A stretch of DNA of 64,000 nucleotides from Atrichornis clamosus (taxonomy: Eukaryota; Chordata; Aves; Passeriformes; Menuridae), in NCBI GenBank assembly GCA_013400975.1, contig WBMZ01012710.1, positions 1 through 64,000 on the forward strand, in the 5' to 3' direction. The position numbers and the translations under genes are program-made. The notes beneath the pieces are model-generated. The model saw only the letters and a list, made by a program, of their open reading frames with translations. It ran no database searches and was not told the DNA's origin. Each line of letters opens with the position of its first letter. The first letter of the stretch is position 1. This document shows positions 11,601-23,072 of the stretch, one piece after another.

Positions 11601-14600
11601 TCATCTCCTTTTGGTATTATTATTTTTGAAAAACTTGTCTTTGCCTGATTTTTAAGCAGATGAATTAAAAATACTGTAATTTAGTGTGTTTATACTCTTG
11701 TACAGCTGCTTGTCTGCATTAGCTGGGGGGGTGGGGTCATCTTTATCAATAATTAAGCTGTGAACTTGTTTGGGTTTGTCCAGCTTCAGCACAGAACACA
11801 GCCTGCTGGAAGTGCTGACTGTGGGCAAGTATGAGAGCTTTGTTCTCAGCAGAATCCTTCCTCTTGTGTATGTTTCCTCAAAAACTTAAAGGTTCAAGAA
11901 CCTCTTGGTGTGTACATGTGTCTGTTCCTAAACTAGAATGTACATAAAATATAAATGCACTTTGCAGGAGCTCTGCAATGCAAATTTGGAATGTGTCCCT
12001 GTGTATATGGTTTCGTTTTTCTTTCCTAAACTTCCTTTCCTTTCCTTTTTCCCTGCCCTACAGATACCCATATGGTAGAGGTTTGGAGGAAAAAAAACCA
12101 AAGCCCCACATTGTTTATGTGCAGCCTGTTGTTCAGTCCAAGTGCATATTATCAGTGGTCACATGCTTTGCTTCAATATTTTATAAGATCATTGCCTTGT
12201 ATGCTAGCCCTGCCTTCTTTGTGTTGTCTGATTGTGCATTTCCACTTAGACCTAGTTAGTAATCTAGACAGGCTTGAAATGTGTAAGCTTTTAGCAGATA
12301 TTTGATTTCAGACATGCTTTGTTCTAGAAGTTCGCCTTTGTTGTGCTCAAATGACAAGCTTTGAGTAGTAAGTTTGGGGTTTTTTTCTTGTGTTCTGATT
12401 GTACAATGCTGAAGTAATCTCATATCTGTAAAGAATATCCTCATGCCTCCAACATGAGACAAAAGCCATGCAGGTGCACTGCAGAGGATTGGATTAAATA
12501 TGAAGGCAGGTTTTAGATGCAGGTTCAAGGCGAGTCCTGTCACACTGGGTGAGGAGTGTGTCTGTGACAGGAACATCTCTGCACAGCCATCCCTGTTACC
12601 CCCCGGTGAGGAGGGGCAGCTCTTCACAGGGAAGGAAAAGTCTCTCTTGCTTTGTTCCTCAGCTTTCGGAGCACTGCCCCTTCTGGGATCAGGCCACGGG
12701 GTAGGAGAATAGAGAAATGCTTAAAAAAAAAAAGGGAGGTGTTGGAATGAATCTTTTCCTGTCTCTGAGTGGAGCTAGGTCTGCATGGTTTCTGCCTGAT
12801 CTGGGTGCAGCAGCGTGCATTGCACTGCCCATGTGGTACTTCTGGTCTGACATGGGGAAGGCAGTGCTTGACCTCTCCGATTTCCACTTCTCCCCCCAAG
12901 TTTCAAATCATACATTACAGAAATTTACAGGAGCTTTGTTACTAAACATGACAGAAATAGGTCTGGACAATGTGCAGGCTGAGCAGACATTAAGACTCCT
13001 GAGTATGGCTCCACAGTGGCTGATGTCATGAGCAATGGTGATGACCCCTGATTTTTTGGGGAAGGGTTGAGTTTCATTCTTATAATAACAAGTAGTTCTG
13101 CTCCAAATGTTGGAGTCATTTACCCTGAGGGCAAGTGAAAACAGCTTGTTGCTTGGGATCAAGCTCCAGAGTTTACTGTCTGGTGACATCAGTTTCTGCC
13201 TTCTTCCCATCCAGGCAGATTTAGTGGAATGGACTTTTGATTCTTTGCTTAGAAAGTTGTTTTAGGATCATCATTAGCTCTGAAGGTGATTTAATGTACA
13301 GGAAACACATTCAGCTTCTTGCAATGTGTGTGTCAAGAAAATTTGAGTAGATAATTAATCTGAGGAACTGAAAATTAATTGGGAGGGAAATTGTTGCTTT
13401 AAAGATGTGCTAAATAATTACCATTTTTCTATATTTAGCTGACTATTGAAGTAATACAAGATATAAAGAAGATAAATCTCTATAGCAGAGTGCTGCTTAT
13501 TTTGGAGGGACAATACACTAATTCAAACATTTCTTCCAAATATTTCTTCCCTTAACCTGCTGGGTTTTCTAAGTGCAGAAAGCTTTCAGCTATCAAGAAG
13601 GTTTGGGAGCTACTCAGTGCCTCACTTGTAATATACTTTTGAAAATTTCAACTTCCTTAATAGTTTTCCAGAACTGAAAAGCATCTCCATGGGTACTTAA
13701 GTACTTCATAGCAGGCGGACCTGGGGGCTCTGCTGTTTCTCAGATTTCGTGATGATGTCTGAGGAATGTCCGTGGGAGTAGCGAGACCCTTCACAAGTGT
13801 CAGCCCTCCCTCCTGCTGAGCTGTCTTTGGGAAGCAAACAAGCCAGTAGCAGTGGCAAGATATCTCCGGGCCCTCTCAGAGGATAAAATAAAATGATGGA
13901 GTGTTTGAAGAAGCATTTCCTCTGTTTTCCGCTGGACTTTGCAGTTTCCCCAGTGGTGACCACCACTGTGTGGTGTGCTTTGAAATCACTGCTGAGTGGA
14001 AAAGGTGGTCAGGAGCACACTAGGGCCATGGTAATGGTGCTCAGGGTGTTTGAGGAGTGGGATGTTTCAAGGAAATTTTTTGACTATCTTTACACTCCAC
14101 CAGGCCTTGTAGGTGGCGTAAATGCTGCAGACTGTGAGACTAGATCCTGGCTACGTGTTGCCTTTGGCGTTTCTTGCTTTAGGGGCTGGTGAATTGCTAC
14201 CAAAAATGAGCAGGAGACTGTTAAATAGTGTTGATGGCACAGCAAGTTGTGCTTGCTGGTGCTGAGTTGGACTTTCGGCCATCTGGTGATGATGGTGGCA
14301 CTCTTGAAGTCAGTCTTACTGAAGTTTAATTGAAATGTGATGAACGAAGGTTGTGTGTAATGTATCAGTTGCATTTTTGTGGCTGACAATAGCAAGGATC
14401 AATTTAATGAGAAGCACATTAGACCATACCCTGGCTACTGATTTCAGCATCTAATTGAGGACCATTTTTCTTGTAAAGTGGCTGTGAATGTCAGCATGCA
14501 ACAATGTGGGGTGATGTGTCAATACCATGGAGACAGTCCGTCAGAGATTACGTGGAATTAATTCTAGACAACAATGATGTAAAGGTTAAACAAGCACAGA

Positions 14601-15654
14601 GTTTGACAGAGAGCAGATATCTGTTAGAGTATTGGGAATATATTGCAGGTCTAAAGAACATACATGAGAAGATTCCTCTTACCCCAGTGGGGACCACGTG
14701 ATTACAGGTGCCTGATTTAAGGAGGTCAATTTGCAGTATGGGAACCTCAGAAACCTGTTCTTTAAAAAGGTCAGGTCACATAGGCAGAGTGGAGGGGGTT
14801 TTACAATGATGATTGATGAAGAGCTGGATTTTAAGGAGCTCTTTACAAGGGAAATTGTGAAGGGTATGTTTGCATGCTTTGACTCGTTGAAAAGATCCCT
14901 TTAACAGGATCACAGGAGGCTGAAGGTAAGCAGAGACAACTCTGCCAGGCCATCTGATACAGCTGGGCAGATGAGACAGAGTGGGCAGGCTTTAGCACAT
15001 CTCCTGGAGATAACTTTGAACTTTTGCTCCTTCACTCGAAGGAATGAATTCTGGAGGGATTGTCAACACTCTGTTATTGAGATAAAGGTAAGCAGGTTAC
15101 AGTTCCTGGATGCTGTGCTCTGTGATAGGAAAATAAGGGAATGTAACTTCGGGGTTATCTGAGGGAGAACATCAGTGTTCCTGGTGTTTTGAGAAGTCTA
15201 GCTTTCAGACCATGCCTGAAAATAGAGAGATGCTTTAAACTGTGTGGAACAGATATTTCTTACTTCAATTTGTATCACTTAAGATTAGGGCATATTAGTT
15301 ACTTGGACAGGCACGTTGTTTGGGTAGGTATCTGGAAGACAAACTGTTCTAAAGTGTTTCAGTCTTAGAATGTCTATTTGCCTGTCTGATGGGCAAAAGG
15401 AAACTCATGGTCTTCTGTGCCAGAGTGAGAAAGCTGTGCTGAGTGAAATCTGTTTATTTAGCCCCAAGTAAAGCAGATCATTACTATGCATGTGCTTGTG
15501 ACCACTGAAGATTTGAATGTGGGGGAGGCAATTCGGAAAGGCTTTGAGGTTTGTTTTCCCCTGTTGGCTTGCTTTAGGTGGGGAGTGTCTAGAGAGAAGC
15601 TGGAATGCAGATTTATAATTTCAAAAACAGTAGGATATATTTTGGTGACTAAAG

Positions 15655-16006
15655 TGGAGCAAGAGAATCACCAAGTGGCAGAGGTTGGAGGGGACCTCTG
15701 GAGGTCCTCTGGTCCAATCCACTGCTCAGGCAGGATCACCTGGAGCTGGCTTTTGGATGTCTCCAAGGATGGATACTCTACAGCCTCCCAGGGCAACCTG
15801 TGCCAGTGCTCAGTCACTCTCAGGTGAAAAAGTGTTTTCTGATGTACAGACAGAATCTCTTATGTTTGAGTTTGTACCCAAAGTCTCTTGTCCTTTCCCT
15901 GGGCATCACTGGCTTCATTATCCCTGCACTGTCCCTTCAGATATTTATTTACACTGATAAGATCCCGTATGATTTTTCTCTTTTCAGGCTCTGAATCTGT
16001 CTCTAG
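15655..16006 (-). mobile_element. CR1 LINE fragment, 3' end, 5'-truncated, inverted relative to ARVCF
   Basis: On the + strand this reads as the reverse complement of the avian CR1 3' end. It begins with GAATCA and GAGGTTGGAGGGGACCTCTG, then TGGTCCAATCCACTGCTCAGG and CAGCCTCCCAGGGCAACCTG. It continues through TGCCAGTGCTCAGTCACTCT and CCCTTCAGATATTTATTTACACTGATAAGATCCC, and ends near CTTTTCAGGCTCTGAATC. These match, with many substitutions, the well-known CR1 tail that follows the reverse transcriptase ORF. Only the last 350 bases or so are present, the normal result of 5' truncation during insertion. No coding capacity remains, and open frames across it (15486-15827, 15685-15957) are chance. 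The octamer tail is reduced to about one unit, and the divergence suggests an old insertion. Ends are approximate to within about 15 bases. Confidence 0.93.
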
Positions 16007-18988
16007 ATAAATATTTTTAAACAATCACCAAGCATGCCAAGATGCTGAAAAAATTCCAGGAATAGCCCTTTGAAAAACAAATAAATTAAAACATTGTAAG
16101 GTCCTAAGCTCAGATGATACAGGTAAAATCAGTCATCTGGTTTAGAAGGATGGGAGTTTATATCATGCAGCAAAGAAGAAACAGAATACTGATTTTGATG
16201 GTATTTTGTTTGTTTCCAGAACTCCTCTGTTCAAGTGACCAGCTCAAAGAAGAAAGGTTGTAAGGCATGTCCACTTTAGCTACTAGGAGATGTTATAGTT
16301 CAATGCTGCCTGTTGTCTTTTTTCAAGTAAATTGCTTATGATTTTGACTTGAATGTTGTTTGTTCAGGAAAATCTCATGTAAATAAATTCATTGTGAATT
16401 GTGGTTAGGTTTTTGTTTTGTAGTTCTCTTGGTGCAGTTACAAGGATCTTCTAGAGAAAGTGCAAACAGCCTTACTTCTAGTGCATCCACTGGGAGCATC
16501 GGAGAAAAGGCCTTAATTTCTGAGTTTGGAACTTTGTCAGAGAAAAGGACCAAAATGTGGAATGTAGAAATGGGGATAGGGGAGCCTTGAATGACTGAAC
16601 TCAGAACCTCAGAGGGATAGGTGGGTGTTCTGTGTCTGATAGGAGGCCTGAGGGACTTCTCAGTGTTACTGACATTAGGAGTTTGATTCAAATCTGAGAG
16701 AACAATACTTAAAGGCTAAGTGCTGAGGGGTTTTTGTTCTTGTACAATGGCAGTTTAGCCTCATGATAGGATAAAACACTGTGGTGTACCTGTCTGGTCA
16801 GATATCTGTCAGCCTTTCTGAGTGAGGAAAAGATGATGGTTGTTTTAGCTGAAAAGTTCCCAAGTCACATTTTTCATTGTATCTGTAACGACTTAGGAAA
16901 TCTGTCATGTTGAGCCTATTTTGTCCTGACCAGGCTGTTCATGGCCCATCTCCTCAGTCAGTTTAATGGGATCTCATGGAAGCACAGGCCTGTCAGGCCA
17001 GCGTGGATCATCACGAGTTCAGGCTGGAAACCCTTTACTCTGTGTGGGTGATCAATCTTCCTTCCTGTTCAGAAATGTCTCCATTAAATTAGCTAAAGTT
17101 GAAGCTGGATCAGAGTTGCTGTAAGATTACAGAGGCAGGATTCAGTTCTCTTGGCATTAGTGCTTTTGTTTTGTATTTAGAGATTACTGTGGAAGATGAG
17201 TGGGAATAGCAGCAGGATCTTTAGAAATAACATGGACTTTTGATAATGATAAAACGCAAGACTTAAGAGCAGGTAAATGGGACACATCTCTTGTACTGTA
17301 GTGGGTGCACTGTCTGTGCTAGCTCCACTGCTGAATATATGTAGAAGGAGTTGACTTTTTTCCCCTTTGCCTGCCTCTTCCAAAATTCCTCTCAGTGCTC
17401 TTTCCTAAACAGACATTTTGTGTGAACCTCATGAACCATGACTCAGAGCAGTGATGTGCAGAGCTCTGTGGAGAAGGCTGAGGATCTTTGTGTGCACCAT
17501 TATTTTGCCATATGTGGTCTAAGTGTTGGTTGCAAAATCCTGTGTGTGGCTGTGACCCCCCTCTTCCAAGTGACCTATTTCTGCATCTCTCATGCTGTGG
17601 ATTTTATTGAACACGAGGCCTCTGTTAATGGTGATGTCTCCTTCAGTAGCTCTGACTGTGGGAGTTGAAGACAGGAGGCAGTTGTATCAGAAGGACAACA
17701 TTTAAGTTCCTAGGATCTACTTTTGTCCAATGAAAGGTAGTTGGAGCACTAGGAGCACCTTGGAGACAGGTTTTTAAAGCTTTTATGAGTAACAGAGCTA
17801 AATTGATTGTACTATGCCTAGAAAAACTTCATTGTTTTCATTAGGAAAGTGATATATTTATTTAAAACAATTGCAAACTTCCCAAACTATTGCCAGTTGC
17901 AGACTGCAGTGCTGGAGGGGCAGTTTTGCAGAGGGAGTTGGACAGTAATTGGAGGACAAACATTTGGTCATTCAACAGTGTGGTTGAATACATGCCAGCT
18001 TTTAATTGGGGTATCTGGATCCTGCTGATGTTTCCAGAGGCATTTGGAATGACAGCAAATTAGTGAGCCAAGTGCAGGAGGATCATTGTGGGGGAAGTAC
18101 TCCCTGTGAAATTTCCAGATTTTAAGGGAGTGGAAAGAGTATTTTTGTCATCCTTGAAATGTGGCAGGTGCTAATAAAGTGGAGAAGGGTTAAGACTTTT
18201 TTTTCCATGATCTTTCCTGGAATTGATGTGAGATTTCCATTCCCATAGGTTTGGAGAACTCTAATTCCACATTTCTTATGTGCCATGATGTACTGTGGTG
18301 TCAGGGTAGCTGTGAGGCACCTTAATTGCACCATGGCTTTTGGAATGTGGTCATTGGCATTGTTACTGCACAGATTAATATCTTTGTTTTTCTTTCTTGG
18401 GCTTGGAAGGTCTTCAGAGAAAAGTTAGAACCTCCTGTACCATAAGGCTCCCTGAATTCGTTTATTATTCTATAGAAGAAAAAAAAATCTAAAAAAGGAT
18501 CCTAGATTGTTTGCTTTGTCCTCCCTTTCTCCACCTTCCATCTTGTATGCCCTGTTTTTATTAAACAGAAAAAAAATCTGTCAAAAGGTCTGCACATTCT
18601 TAAGGCTAAAGCTCCTCGTGCTCTGAGTCAGGGCTGAGAGTCAGGGCAGGCTTTGGGGTCCCATCATCAGGCTGAAGCAGGGTTTTGTAGTGACTCTTGT
18701 CCCAGGGAACCCTATTCCAGTGTGTTTTTTACAGTCTGTTAGCTCAGGTATGGGGAACTAAGGTGGCATTCTGTGTGTGTGTTGGCTGCCTCTGTGAGGT
18801 GAGAGTGTCAGGAAGCAGTTACTCTCTGAAGGTTGGGATAAGGTAACCAAAAATTACTCTTTCCAGTGAGTGATGTGGTTTTCAAGACTCCTATGTGTGA
18901 AATCTGAAATGATAAAAGTACTAAGTCTGATGATTTGAACCCTGGATAACATTCTAGATTTTTTTAGGTAACAATGTAAAAGAGGAAA

Positions 18989-19015
18989 GGCATATTTGGA
19001 CACCCCAAATATGCC
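18989..19015. repeat. Perfect 11-bp inverted repeat with 5-nt loop
   Basis: Arms GGCATATTTGG (18989-18999) and CCAAATATGCC (19005-19015) flank the loop ACACC. Each arm is one base away from an SRF CArG box, CC(A/T)6GG. Chance expectation for an 11-bp perfect stem with so short a loop in 64 kb is well below one, but a single case proves little. Confidence 0.85.
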
Positions 19016-21853
19016 ATATTCAGGGATCTAGACCCTGGAGAGCTGTGCCTCCTGTTCACTCCTGTTCATGTTATTGCTAAAGGCTCAGGGTATTTGCCTC
19101 TGCTGGAATCACTTCGGATGGGCATATTCCTCAGAGAGCAGAGAGGAAAAGGAGCTATAGGAGTTTGGGTTTTTTCTTTCTTTATAATGACTAATTTCCA
19201 TCCCCTCCCCTGTAGGGAGACAAGTGGACAGTCCTTGGGCAGGTTAAATGTCTCTGAACATTTTGACAAAGTAAATATGTGCCCTGTGTGGGCTGAGATG
19301 AGAGCAGGCAGCGTGCCAGAAGCACTCGAGGCTCCAGGGCTGAAGGTTGGACCTTCAGCTGTGTCTGTAGCCAGCAACAGTGAGGACTCCAGATGCTGAT
19401 CCCTGTGTATTCCCTGGGTGGTAAGAGATGTGGCAGGTGGAACATACAGAGTCAACACTGCCCACAAAGTACAGCCAGTAGGAGTTTTTGCACATACATG
19501 GGCCATCTGACCTGTTTCTGCTGGATAGTAAGAAAACACATGGGAGGAATTTGTAGATAAATGTGTGATGTTGCTGTTTAAAGCAACTTGTTGGAGAGGA
19601 TGTTAGGTTGCTGTCCTGACTGCTGCTGGCTGTGTTTCCTGTTTGAAATCTCTCATCTGAATACCGTGGTACCTCTGTACTCTCTCCATTTTTCTAGTTT
19701 ATTTGGTACTGCATGTACATCAGAGTGCCCATGGATGTGGCTGTTCGTGCAGCCAGGTTTGTGCAGCCTGGAGTCCTTGGTTACCTGAGAGGTTGAGCAG
19801 GCAGAACCTACGTTCTGTAGAAATTGCAGGCTCACCCTGCCAGCAGATCCTGGCAGTTCTGCCTTGGAAGCTTTTGCAGGTGACTTCTTTGTTCCCAGGC
19901 TGATGTAAGGCACCTTCTCCCTGGAGCATTGCCCTCAGGCTGCTTCCTCTGGTGGCTGTGACTTGTTGAGAGGATTGGTCTGTAGAGAGAGGGTTTGGAG
20001 GAGAGGTTGCTCATCCTGAACATCTTGCCCTCTGCTCTTTGTCACTAAAAATCCATTAGCAGCCCCTTACGTGCTGGTGCTGCATCATTTGATTAACACA
20101 AGACATCTTTTGGAGGGGGCTGTCTCAAGGTTGTGTGATGAAGTGATGTTTTTGAATAGTCTGAGGAAGGTAGAGTTATTCGAACAGAAACTCTGTAAAT
20201 CTTCCTGAGTTGTATTGAACTTACTGATAGGTGCATCTCAGGCTTGGATTGCTCTTCATAATGTACCTAGTGTTCCAAAAAGTGTGTGCAGATTTGAGCA
20301 GCATTTGGTGTCTGAACTGCTCACTGTCAAATTTGCACCACGTCCTATCAATTTTCCTGCTCAGTGGTGCCATGAGGGTGGCCACACCAAGAAGGGAGTC
20401 ATTACTCACATGAAGATCTCTTCTAAAAGTTGATTTGTAACTGGAAAAGTTGCTCTTAAAGAAAGGGAGGGAAGGAGAGAGAAATACCAAATGCTCCCAG
20501 CTGGTTGCAAACAGAAGGCTTTATTTACTTTAGATAAGCCCCTTTTCTGTCTATTGCGTAATTTCTGTCATAATCTTGTTTGCCTATTTAAAAAAAGAAG
20601 AAGGAAAAATTAATGTTAAAAGAAGGTAGCTTTAGTGAGTAATATTCTCCCAGGGATGGTATTCTAGATTACTTCAAAGATGTGTCCTCAGTATTGCATT
20701 TTGGGTCTGTATAGTAAACTTTATTGATTGTTTGAAATGGATTGGTTGGGGTGCTGTTCTCTGGGTAAAGCACGTCAGCTTTATACAAATTCTAATGCTC
20801 TTGGCTAGGACTGAATGGAAGTTACTCGAGTGAGAATTTCCCAATGACACTAGAGGCTGAAAATTGGCATTGTGCAACATGCCTGGTTACAATGAAGCAG
20901 CTTTACTGGAATACAACAAAAAGACTATGTTCTTAGTTTAAAAAAAAAAACCAGGCAGATTTGATTGTTTTACATAGGTGATTCAGAAGCTCAAACTTCC
21001 TTTTTTACAAAAAGCTATTAAAGTATCCTTTTGAAATCACTGCAATGAGTAATTCTTACACTGCATTCATAGTTATCCCACTGAGCACGCACCAACTAAA
21101 CCCACATATTTAAAATTCCTGCATCAGTGCTATTTCTGCACTAATGAGAACCTGGGCTTGCTGCAGTGGACAGTCTTCATCTGTACAAAAGATAAATGGC
21201 AACCAAGGAAGAAGCTGGGTAGAAATTTTAGTAAGACCCAGGAAGAAATATTAAGACATTTCTGGAAAAGGATCTTGACTGTTTTGTAATCAAAACCATA
21301 TAGGAGGTAGTTGGAAAAAAAAAAATCAGGCACCCAGGACAATGCAACTGTTGGGATGGAGTGTTTTGGTTCAAAACAAAATTTAAAAGAAATGGGAATT
21401 CTTCAGGGAAGATAAATCTAGTGAGTATAAACTATTACTTCTCCATCTCGCCTGAGGGTGTAAAGAGATAATTCAATATCCAGCACTAGTACTTGGTCCA
21501 TGGTTCTTGGTAGGTACTGGCAGACTTGCAGGGCCCAAGTCTGGGACCCTGATAATTGGCTCTGACTCTTGTTCTGCTGACTTTTAGCATTTTTACATTT
21601 CCAAAGTTCTTACCAGCTGTCAATGCTGCATTCTGGTTTTAATCTATTTCAGCATTAGTTAGCATGTGAAATCCTCTGATTTACTCAGATCAAAATGCTC
21701 TGATTGTGTCTTTATAGATTAAGTGCCAATAAATTTCTTTTAATCTTTAAAGAAGCCATAAATAACTCATTTTATTTTGAGATATACGTATCTGTTTTGC
21801 AGGTGTTTGGGAGCAGTAGTAAAATATGTCATACGTGAGTAAATTATCTACAG

Positions 21854-21892
21854 TTTTTTGGGGTTTCTTGGTTTTTTGGGGTTTTTTTGGTG
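21854..21892 (+). repeat. T/G-rich low-complexity tract
   Basis: T runs alternate with GGGG, GG, GGGG and GG. It could form a weak two-layer quadruplex but is more likely ordinary avian low-complexity sequence. Confidence 0.6.
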
Positions 21893-22546
21893 TAGTGAAG
21901 AACTGTGTGTGGTTTTGGCTTCAGTGATTTGCTGTCAGGTCCTTTGATTTCTGATTATATTATTTTTTTTAATGTATTTCTTGATTTGATTTTATCTTGG
22001 CATGCTGATGGATCTCTGCCTTTTCCTGCATCCAGCTCTGATTACTGAGCAGGCACAAATGATAGCAGGATTCCCTGCTGTCAACAGGCTTTCTTCTAGC
22101 AAGCTGACCTTCCCTGTAGCAAATGCCTCTTCTTTGCTAGATGATAAATGGTTTTGCAAGAGCTGATCTGCTACTTCATGGCCAGCCGCTTCTGCTACTG
22201 CTGAAATCTGAAAACTAACCCCTGGTCACATGATCATCACATAGTATTTTCATTAATTAAATGCCAGTGTGAAGTTAAGTCCTGGAATTGGTGATCTGTG
22301 ACAAATGGTATGTTCAGAGGAATGTTATTTTGCTAGCCTGATGGTTTGGTGTTTGCCTCACTTAGAGACTGGCTTCATTCTTGTGTTCCATGTCCAGTTT
22401 GAGCCACTCTGCTTTGGGCGGGTGAAAAAAGTACTGCATTTAATAAGCTCTGAAGGACTGTCTGAAAACTGCTTTTCACTCAACTGGACTGCAGGGGAAA
22501 TTCTTTTGACAGTTCTGTGATGGATGGGAAAGGTCAGAGGGTAAAG

Positions 22547-22580
22547 CATGTGTTTGTTTCCAAACACATGGAAACACATG
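22547..22580. repeat. Perfect 10-bp inverted repeat (4-nt loop) followed by a direct copy of one arm
   Basis: Arms CATGTGTTTG (22547-22556) and CAAACACATG (22561-22570) surround TTTC. The right arm is followed directly by GAAACACATG (22571-22580), a one-mismatch tandem copy. It is compact and symmetrical, but function is unknown. Confidence 0.85.
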
Positions 22581-23059
22581 ATGGATGTCCCTGAGGTTGA
22601 AGCCCTGAATGTTGTTTTGTGGGAGCAGAAGTGGCATCACCCTTGGACTAGTGTGGGAGCTGTCTCCATGCTGTGAGCTTTGCAGCTGAGCTGCACATCT
22701 CCACTTCTCCATGTGCTGCAGGTTTCCTTAGCCAGAAGACTTGCAGAAATACTTGACTCCCTCTCTGCCTCTGAGACTTCTCATAAATGAATAGGACCCA
22801 CTTCTGTTAAATTCTTTAACTTTTAAACATGTTTTATTCCCCCTCGCCTCTTGTCTTCCTTCCCCAGAGGTAGCCCAAGTGTTTTAGAAACAACATAGTC
22901 AACTGGAGCTCATTGAATAATTCAGCTGTTGCCTGAAGTGATAGGAAAAAGAGGACGACCCATTTAATAAATCAACCAGAGCTAAAAGCTCTGTGGTTTG
23001 TAAAAATGTTCATCTGCCCTGCCTTTGAACTACCCGAATTTCTCTTCTGAAGCGTAGGG

Positions 23060-23072
23060 TTTTTTTTTTTTT
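23060..23072 (+). repeat. T13 homopolymer
   Basis: An uninterrupted run of T followed by a pyrimidine stretch. It lacks an adjacent recognisable retroposon body, so no element is assigned. Confidence 0.7.

Larger units (their letters stand above)
450..15654 (+). other. Intron 1, first part: no gene recognised
   Basis: This is AT-leaning single-copy-looking sequence with stops in all frames at short intervals. It holds a G/T-rich tract (3846-3882), a short TG microsatellite (5669-5687), T runs near 7051-7083, and a strong acceptor-like polypyrimidine tract ending in CAG at 12063. The longest open frames (for example 5507-5980 on the - strand, and 14504-14701 on the + strand with a true ATG) match no family I know. 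I looked for the ARVCF/p120 coiled-coil exon (SILASVKEQE, ERLTRALEQERRHV) and did not find it. Confidence 0.6.

Noticed and set aside
14504..14701. 65-codon frame with a true ATG and a plausible amino-acid mix
   Set aside because: Composition looks protein-like, but I know no matching family and there is no promoter or splice evidence. Left as unproven.
15486..15957. Open frames spanning the CR1 element
   Set aside because: They lie antisense to the CR1 3' tail, which is non-coding in either direction.
19066..19539. 157-codon open frame on the - strand
   Set aside because: No recognisable motif, and several overlapping open frames on both strands here suggest a local stop-poor stretch.
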